Source: Empedobacter stercoris (GTDB taxonomy: Bacteria; Bacteroidota; Bacteroidia; Flavobacteriales; Weeksellaceae). Taken from it: a stretch of DNA of 64,000 nt. The stretch is from NCBI RefSeq assembly GCF_025244765.1, contig NZ_CP104209.1, positions 1,804,501 through 1,868,500 on the forward strand, read 5' to 3'. Below the pieces are notes generated by a model. It was given only the letters and a program-made list of their open reading frames with translations. It had not been told where the DNA came from and made no database searches. Every line of letters begins with the position of its first letter. Position 1 is the first letter of the stretch. The position numbers and the translations under genes are program-made. Below are positions 9,826 through 17,434 of this stretch, one piece after another.

Positions 9826-10257
9826 ATGCGAATTTGGTCTGTTCATCCGAAATACCTTGATGCAAAAGGAATAGTTGCGCTTTGGCGTGAAACACTTTTG
9901 GCAAAGAATGTTTTGGTAGGCAATACAAAAGGGTATAAAAATCATCCGCAATTAAGTCGTTTCAAATCGGTAGAAAAACCTATTGAAGCGATTAATCAAT
10001 ATTTGGCAGAAGTTTGGGACGAAGCGACACAACGAGGTTATAATTTTGACCGAAATAAAATTGATTTTGATTTCAAAAAGATTAAAATTGAGGTTACAAC
10101 AGGTCAAATGCAATATGAATTCAACCATTTATTAAAGAAGTTAGAACAAAGAGATCCTAAACAATTCAAACAATTTGAAAACCTCAAAATGGTTGATTGC
10201 GCGGAGATTTTCGAAGTAAAAGAAGGAGAAATAGAAAAATGGGAGATCATTTCTTAG
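9826..10257 (+). CDS. Pyrimidine dimer DNA glycosylase / endonuclease V family protein
   Basis: 143 residues with the diagnostic opening MRIWSVHPKYLDAKG, then LWRETLLA, GYKNHPQL.RF and a central EATQRGYNF, which characterise the bacterial family annotated as pyrimidine dimer DNA glycosylase (Pfam Pyr_excise). It is expected to start repair of UV-induced dimers by cutting the glycosidic bond. It starts 15 bp after the reductase stop and overlaps the next gene by 19 bp, so translation is probably coupled. The repair activity is known for phage T4 endonuclease V; for this divergent bacterial branch it is by homology only. Confidence 0.85.
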   Translation: MRIWSVHPKYLDAKGIVALWRETLLAKNVLVGNTKGYKNHPQLSRFKSVEKPIEAINQYLAEVWDEATQRGYNFDRNKIDFDFKKIKIEVTTGQMQYEFNHLLKKLEQRDPKQFKQFENLKMVDCAEIFEVKEGEIEKWEIIS

Positions 10258-10736
10258 AAGAATATTTTGCTAAAGCAAAAGAAAAACAACGCGAACACAA
10301 AAAATTTTTGGAGAAGTTGAAGAAGAAACCACCTAAAAACTTGGATCAAAAAATGGAAGAAATTCACGAAGATGTTTTCAATCGTATTGATTGTCTTTCT
10401 TGCGCGAATTGTTGCAAAACAACTGGTCCACTTTTTACACAAAAAGATATTGAGCGTTTAGCGCATGTTTTTCGAATCAAACCAAGTCAATTTATTGATA
10501 AATATTTGCGAATTGATGAAGACAACGACTATGTTTTGCAGCAAGTTCCTTGTCCGTTTTTGGATAGTGAAAATTATTGTTTGGTTTATGAAGATCGCCC
10601 GAAAGCTTGTCGTGAATATCCGCATACAGATCGTAAGAAATTTTACCAGATTAATCATCTTACCATAAAAAACACGCTAATTTGTCCTGCGACTTACGAA
10701 GTTGTAGAACAAATGCAGAAAGAAATAAAAGTATAA
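10239..10736 (+). CDS. YkgJ-type cysteine-cluster protein
   Basis: 165 residues. The ATG at 10239 has a good AGAAGGAGA ribosome site upstream and is preferred over an earlier in-frame start at 10197. A charged helical N-terminus is followed by the family signature CLSCANCC (C52, C55, C58, C59) and two later cysteines in PCPFLD..NYCLVY and RPKACREYP. The family (Pfam CxxCxxCC) is thought to bind a metal, zinc or iron, and has no settled function. It overlaps the UV glycosylase gene and ends exactly where the next gene starts. Confidence 0.88.
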   Translation: MGDHFLEEYFAKAKEKQREHKKFLEKLKKKPPKNLDQKMEEIHEDVFNRIDCLSCANCCKTTGPLFTQKDIERLAHVFRIKPSQFIDKYLRIDEDNDYVLQQVPCPFLDSENYCLVYEDRPKACREYPHTDRKKFYQINHLTIKNTLICPATYEVVEQMQKEIKV

Positions 10737-11024
10737 ATGGAAACACCTCTAAAAATAATCGCATTTATTATGTTGATATTTCCGACAATTTATCAAGGAA
10801 TTGCTGGATTTAGAACCAAAGATGCTACTGTTGTAAAAAAAATTGCTTGGCGCGCCGTTTTGATGCAAATCATGGGAACGCTTTTGGCTTATTTTATCTT
10901 CATAAAAATTGGTCAAGACAAACAAGTTGCCATTTATGTTGGCTTTATGTTTTTTACGTCGCTTGCAATTTTAGTCCTAATACAAAACATTTTGATTTAC
11001 TTAAAAAATAATAGTAATAATTAA
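10737..11024 (+). CDS. Small hypothetical membrane protein
   Basis: 95 residues with three hydrophobic segments (about 5-22, 36-55, 62-86), so probably an integral inner-membrane protein. The ATG follows the YkgJ stop codon with no spacer, so it is almost certainly cotranscribed and translationally coupled. No family recognised. Confidence 0.75.
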   Translation: METPLKIIAFIMLIFPTIYQGIAGFRTKDATVVKKIAWRAVLMQIMGTLLAYFIFIKIGQDKQVAIYVGFMFFTSLAILVLIQNILIYLKNNSNN

Positions 11025-11050
11025 AACGTCGCTCATAGAGCGACGTTTTT
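11025..11050 (+). terminator. Rho-independent terminator of the HMG-CoA reductase operon
   Basis: Nine-bp stem AACGTCGCT/AGCGACGTT with a short loop and a T6 tract, directly after the last gene on this strand. An A-rich left flank may let it also work on the opposite strand. Confidence 0.9.
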
Positions 11051-11073
11051 TAATTTAAAATTGAGTTTCTACT

Positions 11074-11523
11074 CTACTTATTTCTTATAAAAAATTTACC
11101 TATTTGTTCATCATTCCACTCATCAAAACCTTTTTCATTTTTATCTAAATAATTAAATAAAAATAAGGTATCATTCCTTTTAATAAAACATTGATTAGAG
11201 TTTTCAATTTTATAAATCTGATCGCCAATTTTAGAAAATCCATATAGTTGTTTAGATGGATTAATTATTTTGTTTATTGAATCATTCATTTTAGGTTTAT
11301 TCCAAACTTCATTTTCAGAAAGTTTAATACTATATTTTTTATCAGATAAATACAATGTATGATTTCTATGAGAGTTCTTATAAACTATGTAAAACTCGCT
11401 TTGATTTCTCAATATATTTTCAATTCTATTTATCTGTAAAGGATTTATATAAAATGTCTGAATAATATAAAAGAAAATAATTAGCAAAATAACTAATATC
11501 GAAAATACATAATATTTCTTCAT
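11074..11523 (-). CDS. Hypothetical membrane-anchored protein
   Basis: 149 residues: one hydrophobic segment at the N-terminus (about residues 5-26), then a polar domain rich in Asn, Lys and Ile that would face the periplasm. Start taken as the ATG at 11523; an in-frame TTG at 11535 would overlap the previous stop by 4 nt and is the alternative. It follows another small membrane protein gene in the same direction. No family recognised. Confidence 0.68.
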   Translation of the reverse strand: MKKYYVFSILVILLIIFFYIIQTFYINPLQINRIENILRNQSEFYIVYKNSHRNHTLYLSDKKYSIKLSENEVWNKPKMNDSINKIINPSKQLYGFSKIGDQIYKIENSNQCFIKRNDTLFLFNYLDKNEKGFDEWNDEQIGKFFIRNK

Positions 11524-11531
11524 ACTATAAT

Positions 11532-11981
11532 TCAAGCCAATAAATTAACGTATTGTTCTGCTTTTTCGGTTAGTTTAGTTTTTACTTGATCATAATTTGA
11601 ATCAAAAAAACTTCGTAATCTGAACTTTGATTTTTTGGTTTGAATAGTTAGAATTTGATTGCGATTCAAGCGAAAAATATCTTCTTCTTCGTACAAATAA
11701 TAAATTGCTCGATATGGAATTTCATCTTTTTTGAAAATTGTTCTGATTTCGAACGTTTCTTCTTTTAACGTAAATAAGGTCAAATTAAACGTTAAATCGT
11801 ATAAAATAGACATCGATGCAAGTAAAGAAATCATGAAAACGCCAATGCGTAAAAAAGGTTCGTCTATCCAAAAATTTCCTCCAAACCAAAAAGCTTTGAC
11901 AAACGTAAAGTTAACCATCATTAATAATAGAAAAATGATGACGAGAAGAAGTGTTTGCCAACTAAGTTTAGATTTTACCAT
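11532..11981 (-). CDS. Hypothetical membrane protein with PH-like domain
   Basis: 149 residues with two or three hydrophobic segments in the first 75 residues, followed by a short beta-rich segment (LFTLKEETFEIRTIF ... IPYRAIYYLYEEED) resembling the bacterial PH-domain pattern of small membrane proteins. It is first of a two-gene unit with the anchored protein downstream. Function unknown. Confidence 0.72.
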   Translation of the reverse strand: MVKSKLSWQTLLLVIIFLLLMMVNFTFVKAFWFGGNFWIDEPFLRIGVFMISLLASMSILYDLTFNLTLFTLKEETFEIRTIFKKDEIPYRAIYYLYEEEDIFRLNRNQILTIQTKKSKFRLRSFFDSNYDQVKTKLTEKAEQYVNLLA

Positions 11982-12049
11982 CTCTGATTGGATTTGTACT
12001 AATTTACAATTTTTTTGAACAGATTTAGAAAATTTTTCTACAAATAAAA

Positions 12050-12071
12050 AACCTCATATAAATCTGAGGTT
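12050..12071 (-). terminator. Terminator after the ECF sigma/OMP operon
   Basis: Stem AACCTCA/TGAGGTT with an 8-nt loop; on the minus strand the stem is followed by a T-rich run. It lies just past the end of the gene at 12135. Confidence 0.7.
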
Positions 12072-12134
12072 CATTATATTTTAAAAATGTTATGTTATAA
12101 AATTTCAATACTAAAACTATGATTGAGATATTTC

Positions 12135-13175
12135 TTATATTCCAAGATTTATGCCAAACTGAATCATTTTACGATTATCAAATGTGTTATCTTTAAAATA
12201 ATTGTTCAAATCTTTTCTTACAAAAACATCAATCAATCCTAAACCAATTGTTATTTCAGCTCCGTAGATAAAATTATTCACATTATAATTTCCACGTTCT
12301 TTGTTGCGAACACCATCTCCTTTGTAAATATTATTCGATGATAACAACGTTCCTCCATACATATACGCTGCGATATAGTGTTTTCCTTGCGGACGATATG
12401 CAAAATCTTCGGTAATATTTTTGACTTTCGAAAAGTTGTATTTAAATCCAACCGGAACCATAAAATAAGCCGAACGCAATTTCGATTTATCTAACGATTT
12501 ATCACTTTTTACCAAGCCAACATTTCCATTTTCATCACGATTAAAGCGCATATCATCGTCGATGCGATACGTTCTCCACGAAAATAACCCTCCTGCCAAA
12601 AAGTTAACAGGACTTGTTAACGATAATTGTCTTTCGTACATTAAACCTGCTGTTAAATTGCTCGAAAACTTCTCATGTTTGTTCAATTCTTCGTCTTTTT
12701 TTCCTGTAAACGCCATGTATCCAAAAGAAGCATAACCGTTAATTTGATTCGCAATTCGGTAACGTTTCGTCACATCTTGTTTCGTTTTTGGCGTAATTGG
12801 ATCTTCGCCGTTCATAATCGAAAATGCAACTTGTTGTTTGATGATATCATCTAAATTGAAATTTACCTCCTGAATACGATCATTTATCGTTCCCGAATAC
12901 ACGCTCGCAATAGCTTCTTTCTTAGCTGTAGCCTCAGAAGCATTCAGTTTTCCTTCTGTTAATTCTTTGTCAACTGCCGCAATTTTCTTTTCCATTGCAG
13001 ATTTTTCTTCCTGAACAATTTGACGAATCACTAACGTAAATTCGCTGATGCGATCTTTTACAATTGGACTGATTTTTTCGTCGTTTTTATCATTCAAATC
13101 AAATGTAAATTTTTGAGCATATAGTGATGTAGCTGATAAGCATAATAATCCTGCTACGATAAGTTTTTTTATCAT
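12135..13175 (-). CDS. Secreted outer-membrane beta-barrel-like protein
   Basis: 346 residues. Signal peptide MIKKLIVAGLLCLSATSLYA-Q, then a charged region (about residues 45-95) with helical/coiled-coil character, then a C-terminal part with alternating aromatic strands (GYASFGYMAF, AGLMYERQL, AYFMVPVGFKYNF, AAYMYGGTLL) ending in FGINLGI, typical of small outer-membrane beta-barrels. It is the third gene of a sigma factor/anti-sigma-like unit, so it may be the envelope target or sensor of that system. Specific function unknown. Confidence 0.78.
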   Translation of the reverse strand: MIKKLIVAGLLCLSATSLYAQKFTFDLNDKNDEKISPIVKDRISEFTLVIRQIVQEEKSAMEKKIAAVDKELTEGKLNASEATAKKEAIASVYSGTINDRIQEVNFNLDDIIKQQVAFSIMNGEDPITPKTKQDVTKRYRIANQINGYASFGYMAFTGKKDEELNKHEKFSSNLTAGLMYERQLSLTSPVNFLAGGLFSWRTYRIDDDMRFNRDENGNVGLVKSDKSLDKSKLRSAYFMVPVGFKYNFSKVKNITEDFAYRPQGKHYIAAYMYGGTLLSSNNIYKGDGVRNKERGNYNVNNFIYGAEITIGLGLIDVFVRKDLNNYFKDNTFDNRKMIQFGINLGI

Positions 13176-13204
13176 AATCTTGCTAATTTAGGGATATTAA
13201 TGTT

Positions 13205-13867
13205 TTATTTGAAGCCGATAGAAACCACGCGCGATTGGTTTGACTCCTTTAGATTTTCTTTATTTTCGATCGAATACAACAACATATTTGGATCTACAAA
13301 ATTCTTCTTCTTTTTGTTCACTTTTACAGAATCTAATGTTGTGTTAGCTGCAATATTTTTCTTTGGTTGAGCTTCTGATTTTAAATCTTCTTTCTTCTCT
13401 ACAATAGCTTCTTTCTTCGTTGGAAAAGCCATTTCAACTTGTTGAGATTCTTCGTTTATTGCCACTTGAACTTTACCATGTTGAATTGGTTTCTTCTCTT
13501 CTTGTGTCTGAATTTCAACTTCTTTTTTAGAGGAATCAATCTTTTCATTATTCGCTAAAATCGATTCTGAAGAATGAACTGTATTAGAATCTGATTGAAT
13601 TTCTTGCGGATTATTTTGTTCCTGATGATTTACAAATTCTTTTGGTCGATCATCTTTCGATTGATTCGAGAATAAATAAATTGATGTAGAAACCGTAAAT
13701 AACGCCACAACCGCAGCAGACAACCACCATTTAAAATTTGATTTTTGTGGTGATGGAGCGACATCCATACGAGCTTGAATTCTGTCCCACGCATCATGAG
13801 AAGGATTCAATTCACGATTTTCTAAATCGTCTTTTATATAGTTTGATATTTTATCGTTGTTTTTCAT
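13205..13867 (-). CDS. Probable anti-sigma-like single-pass membrane protein
   Basis: 220 residues. A short cytoplasmic part begins NNDKISNYIKDDLENRELNPSHDAWDRIQARM, a pattern common in membrane proteins encoded beside Bacteroidota ECF sigma factors. One transmembrane helix lies at about residues 46-66 (WWLSAAVVALFTVSTSIYLF), followed by a long low-complexity Glu/Lys/Gln-rich periplasmic tail. The gene overlaps the end of the sigma gene by 17 bp, so their synthesis is likely coupled. The anti-sigma role is inferred from position and topology; no zinc-finger motif is visible. Confidence 0.75.
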   Translation of the reverse strand: MKNNDKISNYIKDDLENRELNPSHDAWDRIQARMDVAPSPQKSNFKWWLSAAVVALFTVSTSIYLFSNQSKDDRPKEFVNHQEQNNPQEIQSDSNTVHSSESILANNEKIDSSKKEVEIQTQEEKKPIQHGKVQVAINEESQQVEMAFPTKKEAIVEKKEDLKSEAQPKKNIAANTTLDSVKVNKKKKNFVDPNMLLYSIENKENLKESNQSRVVSIGFK

Positions 13868-14426
13868 TTGTCATTTTCTTTTTACTTAGAACAATTTCTT
13901 TCAGTTTTGCCTTTGCTCGAAACAATTGCGTTTTGCTGGTCGACACCGAAATATTCAGCATTTCTGAAATTTCTTGATGCGAATAATCTTCGAGAATATG
14001 AAGATTAAACACCAATCGATAAGGTTCTGAAAGTTGATCTAACACCTCTTGCACATTAAAATTTAACCACGTTTCTTCTACTTCTTCATCTGCTTCATCA
14101 TAATTAGAAACTCTTACATCATCAACATAAATCAATGTTTTATTTGCACGTAAAAAAGTTAAACATTCGTTGACCATGATTCGACGCATCCAACCTTCGA
14201 AACTTCCTTTATTTTGAAATTTCTCGATATGATTAAAGACTTTACAAAAACCATTAATCATACAATCTTCTGCATAATGCATGTCTTCGATATAGCTTCT
14301 ACAAACGCTCAGCATCTTTTTGGAGCTTTGTTCGTAGAGTTCTTTTTGCGCCAAAGCATCGTTCTTTTTTAGTCGATCGACTAAAATTTCTTCTTTACTT
14401 TTTCGATTTAGTACAAATAATTTCAC
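13851..14426 (-). CDS. RNA polymerase sigma factor, ECF (sigma-70) family
   Basis: 191 residues beginning at a GTG. Region 2 includes YIEDMHYAEDCMINGFCKVFNHIEKF and FEGWMRRIMVNECL (about residues 45-95); region 4 is the helix-turn-helix QLSEPYRLVFNLHILEDYSHQEISEMLNISVSTSKTQLFRAKAKL (about 135-178). It directs RNA polymerase to an envelope or stress regulon. It is first in an operon with an anti-sigma-like protein and an outer-membrane protein, and its own upstream region carries an ECF-like promoter (14451-14479), consistent with autoregulation. Confidence 0.93.
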   Translation of the reverse strand: MKLFVLNRKSKEEILVDRLKKNDALAQKELYEQSSKKMLSVCRSYIEDMHYAEDCMINGFCKVFNHIEKFQNKGSFEGWMRRIMVNECLTFLRANKTLIYVDDVRVSNYDEADEEVEETWLNFNVQEVLDQLSEPYRLVFNLHILEDYSHQEISEMLNISVSTSKTQLFRAKAKLKEIVLSKKKMTNEKQR

Positions 14427-14450
14427 GTGTGTTAATTGCTTTCTTACTTA

Positions 14451-14479
14451 ATAGACTCAAGGTTTGTAAAAAGGTTACA
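14451..14479 (-). promoter_or_regulatory. ECF-type promoter upstream of the sigma gene
   Basis: On the minus strand TGTAACC (14479-14473) and GTCTAT (14456-14451) are separated by 16 nt. This resembles ECF-sigma -35 (AAC) and -10 (GTC) elements and differs from the housekeeping TAnnTTTG form. It implies the sigma factor transcribes its own operon. Confidence 0.6.
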
Positions 14480-14524
14480 GAAAATTAAACATTTTTTTTG
14501 AAATGATTTGATATAGAACGAAAA

Positions 14525-14549
14525 AAGCTCGCAATTAGCGAGCTTTTTA
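14525..14549 (-). terminator. Terminator after coaX
   Basis: Stem AAAAGCTCGC/GCGAGCTTTT with a short AATTA loop and T-rich flanks on both strands; it ends the peptidase-coaX unit. Confidence 0.88.
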
Positions 14550-14571
14550 ATCATATTTATCTAAAATAAAT

Positions 14572-15345
14572 TTATTTCTGAAACGAATCTTTATTCAATT
14601 CGTATAATATTTTAAGACCTTTTATTGTGTGTAAACGATCATCAATATCAATTTTATCTGTCAACGATTTGTAAACGCCACCAACTCCTCCTGTCGAAAT
14701 CACATAACATTGTTCTCCTTCTTCGGCATTGATACGATCAATCATTCCTTCAACCATACTCAAAAAACCATAAACCATTCCTGATTGCATGCAAGATTCT
14801 GTATCAGATCCTAAAACAGTTTTAGGCGCTTTCAGTTCTACTGTTGGTAATTGAGCCGTTTCTCCTACCAATGAATTTAAGGCAGTTATAATTCCAGGAG
14901 CAATCACTACTCCACCGACATTTGCCGATTCGTCAATCCCTAAAAAAGTTAACGCTGTACCAAAATCAATCACGATTTTCTTGCCTTTGTAGTCTTGATA
15001 ATGTGCTGCCACTGCATTCGCATACAAATCTGTTCCCATTTGGTTTGACTTATGCTTGATTGCTGATGGCGTATTACGATCCACAACCATTGGTTTGAAC
15101 TTGTGAATTTTTTGTAAAGCAATCTTAACACTTGCTGTAAGTGGTGGCACAACCGAACCAATCACAATATCTGTAATATCATATTTCTCAATTCCGAAAG
15201 GTTCGTACATGTTCGAGAATTTTGCAAAAAATTCGTATTCGGTACGATAAGGTTTTGAATTGATTGTCCATGTAATAATCTCCGTTTCACTTTTGAAAAC
15301 CGCGAAACGAAGATTAGTATTTCCAATATTTACTGCTAATAACAT
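14572..15345 (-). CDS. coaX: Type III pantothenate kinase
   Basis: Phosphorylates pantothenate with ATP, the first step of coenzyme A synthesis. 257 residues, the usual CoaX length, of the acetate and sugar kinase fold. N-terminal phosphate loop VNIGNTNLRF, central GTDLYANAVAAH and VIDFGTALTF with its acidic residue, then GGVVIAPGI and ISTGGVGG near the C-terminus. The first motif has Asn where many CoaX proteins have Asp (DxGNT). Its ATG overlaps the stop codon of the upstream peptidase (TAATG), so the two are translationally coupled. Confidence 0.92.
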   Translation of the reverse strand: MLLAVNIGNTNLRFAVFKSETEIITWTINSKPYRTEYEFFAKFSNMYEPFGIEKYDITDIVIGSVVPPLTASVKIALQKIHKFKPMVVDRNTPSAIKHKSNQMGTDLYANAVAAHYQDYKGKKIVIDFGTALTFLGIDESANVGGVVIAPGIITALNSLVGETAQLPTVELKAPKTVLGSDTESCMQSGMVYGFLSMVEGMIDRINAEEGEQCYVISTGGVGGVYKSLTDKIDIDDRLHTIKGLKILYELNKDSFQK

Positions 15346-17201
15346 TATTTTGTAAATACGTTATTTTTATCATTTACATCTGCCAAACGTTTTGTTGGAT
15401 CGATGGTAACTTGTTTAACTTCTTTTGAAACTTTAACGTCATATGTTGGTTTTGTCCAGAACCAATCTTCTAAAATCGTTCTTTTAGCACCTTGATATTC
15501 CACTAAATTTTCTGCTGGTTTTTCTCCACGCATTTCACGTAAAGGAATGTAAAATAATTCTTTCGAACCATCTGTATATTCAACCAATAAATCTATCGGC
15601 ATTGCAAAATCTGATTTATTTGCAATTGTGATTGTATTTCCGTTTACAGCTTCTACAGCGTAATCAATTTTGCGTGTTGTATTGATAAATAAGTTGAAGT
15701 ACCATTTTAAATTAATTCCAGAAACTTCTTCTGCAACACGTTTGAAATCGTTAGCGGTTGGATGTTTAAATTTCCATTGGTTATAGAATTCTAAAAATGT
15801 TTTGTCTAAATTATCTTGCCCAATAATATATCCTAACTGAATTGCTAAAACTTGACCTTTATAATATGCTTCTAATGAATACGCATAGTTTGTGTTGTAG
15901 TAATCTGCTAATAAACTTGCAGGTTCTTCTTTCCCTGATAATGCTAAATTGATGTAACCTTTTGATGCATCTAAATTAGGATTTGATGGTAAAGTTGCTT
16001 GCTTTCCGAATACTTGTAAAGAAGCTAAATTTTCGATGTAAGATGTGAAACCTTCATCAAACCATTCGTCAACCGTTTCGTTGATTCCAAATAAATGTTG
16101 GTACCAAGAATGCGCTGCCTCGTGGTAAATAACTCCTACCAAAGAAGCTAAATTTCTTTCTCCTGTAATCAACGTTGCAGTTCCGTATTCCATACCACCA
16201 TCACCACCTTGTACTACTGTATATGTTGGCCAAGGATATGCTCCGAATTTTTCTCCAGCATAATCAAAAAAACCAGTTGTGTAAGGCATTGCCTCTTTCC
16301 AAACTTTTGTAGTTTTTTCGCCTGGTTTGTACACGAAATATACTTTTACACCTCCTTTAGATGTAGCCTCATCTACAACAAATTTTTTGTCTGCAGCCCA
16401 AGCAAAATCGTGAATATTTGTTGCTTTAAAATTCCAAGAAGCACGTCCGTTTTTCTCTACAATTTTTGCATTTTTATCATAACCTTTTACTTCTTTCGGG
16501 TTTTGTAACACTCCAGATGAACCAATTACATAGTCTTTTCCAATATTGATTGTTACATCAAAATCACCAAAAGGCGCAATAAATTCGCGTCCAACATATT
16601 CGTCTAAATGCCATCCGAAATCATCAAATTGAGCCATTTTAGGGTACCATTGAGTCATCGAATACGCTACACCTTCTTTCGAATTACGTCCAGAGCGACG
16701 AATTTGCTCAGGAACTTGTGCTTCCCAAACCATATCAAATGTTGTTGATTCTCCAGCTTTAATTGGCGTTGCTAATGTTACTTCTAAGATTGTTCCATCA
16801 ACTTTATACGAAGTAGCTTTACCATTTTGAGTTAACGAAATAATTTTTTGGTAACCCATATTGTCTTTCCCTAAAGTTGCGATACGCGATTCTAATTTAG
16901 GATTTTCTTTTGTTCCGATATTATTTACCATTCGCTTGTCTGGATCTGCAATATTTGCTAAACGATAATCCATCATCGATTTAGGTTGGAAGGCATTAAA
17001 ATATAAATGAAAGTACACCTTGTTCAAGCTTTGACCTGAGTTGTTTGTGTATTTCAATTTCATTTTCCCATCGTATTGATACAAATCGTCTTTGATATCA
17101 ATCGTCATTTTATAATCTACCTTTTGTTGCCAATATCCTTTGCGCTGAGCGAAAACAAATTGCACCAAACATAAGCAGATTAATAATGTAAATTTTCTCA
17201 T
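15345..17201 (-). CDS. Secreted M1-family zinc metallopeptidase
   Basis: 618 residues from the ATG at 17201. This start gives a proper signal peptide (MRKFTLLICLCLVQFVFA-Q) and sits just after a promoter box; the longer frame from 17291 would run through a terminator and is rejected. Gluzincin signature: GGMEYG exopeptidase motif near residue 334, zinc-binding HEAAHSW (HExxH) near 358, and the third ligand Glu in DEGFTSY near 382. It is expected to remove N-terminal residues from peptides in the periplasm or outside. It shares an operon with coaX (1-nt overlap). Confidence 0.92.
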   Translation of the reverse strand: MRKFTLLICLCLVQFVFAQRKGYWQQKVDYKMTIDIKDDLYQYDGKMKLKYTNNSGQSLNKVYFHLYFNAFQPKSMMDYRLANIADPDKRMVNNIGTKENPKLESRIATLGKDNMGYQKIISLTQNGKATSYKVDGTILEVTLATPIKAGESTTFDMVWEAQVPEQIRRSGRNSKEGVAYSMTQWYPKMAQFDDFGWHLDEYVGREFIAPFGDFDVTINIGKDYVIGSSGVLQNPKEVKGYDKNAKIVEKNGRASWNFKATNIHDFAWAADKKFVVDEATSKGGVKVYFVYKPGEKTTKVWKEAMPYTTGFFDYAGEKFGAYPWPTYTVVQGGDGGMEYGTATLITGERNLASLVGVIYHEAAHSWYQHLFGINETVDEWFDEGFTSYIENLASLQVFGKQATLPSNPNLDASKGYINLALSGKEEPASLLADYYNTNYAYSLEAYYKGQVLAIQLGYIIGQDNLDKTFLEFYNQWKFKHPTANDFKRVAEEVSGINLKWYFNLFINTTRKIDYAVEAVNGNTITIANKSDFAMPIDLLVEYTDGSKELFYIPLREMRGEKPAENLVEYQGAKRTILEDWFWTKPTYDVKVSKEVKQVTIDPTKRLADVNDKNNVFTK

Positions 17202-17228
17202 TCTAACAGTATTATTAAACTTCAACTT

Positions 17229-17236
17229 CAAAAATA
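17229..17236 (-). promoter_or_regulatory. -7 promoter box of the M1 peptidase-coaX operon
   Basis: TATTTTTG on the minus strand, a full match to TAnnTTTG, about 28 nt upstream of the chosen start at 17201. It immediately follows the T tract of a terminator (17241-17275), so the promoter appears embedded in the end of that terminator. Confidence 0.6.
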
Positions 17237-17240
17237 CAAA

Positions 17241-17275
17241 AAAGCTTGAAACAAGTCGGTTTTGTTTCAAGCTTT
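17241..17275 (-). terminator. Second terminator-like hairpin between nuoN and the peptidase gene
   Basis: Arms AAAGCTTGAAAC and GTTTCAAGCTTTT with an 11-nt loop; read on the minus strand it ends in a T6 tract. It lies about 80 nt beyond the nuo terminator and shares the GTTTCAA/TTGAAAC words with it. Confidence 0.75.
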
Positions 17276-17354
17276 TGCTTACTTTAAACAATCAAACTCT
17301 ACTCTTATCAAGTCTAATAATTCTTTTAGAGATATTAATTCATTGTTTTAAACA

Positions 17355-17391
17355 AAAAAGCTCGTTTCAAATAACTTGAAACGAGCTTTTT
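17355..17391 (-). terminator. Terminator of the nuo operon
   Basis: Sixteen-bp stem AAAAAGCTCGTTTCAA/TTGAAACGAGCTTTTT with a 5-nt loop, 44 bp past the nuoN stop. Confidence 0.92.
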
Positions 17392-17434
17392 AAAATAATA
17401 AATAATAAAAAACTATATAATAATCATTTCACAA

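Noticed and set aside
17202-17291. N-terminal extension of the M1 peptidase frame
   Set aside because: The extension passes through a terminator hairpin and a promoter box and would bury the signal peptide.
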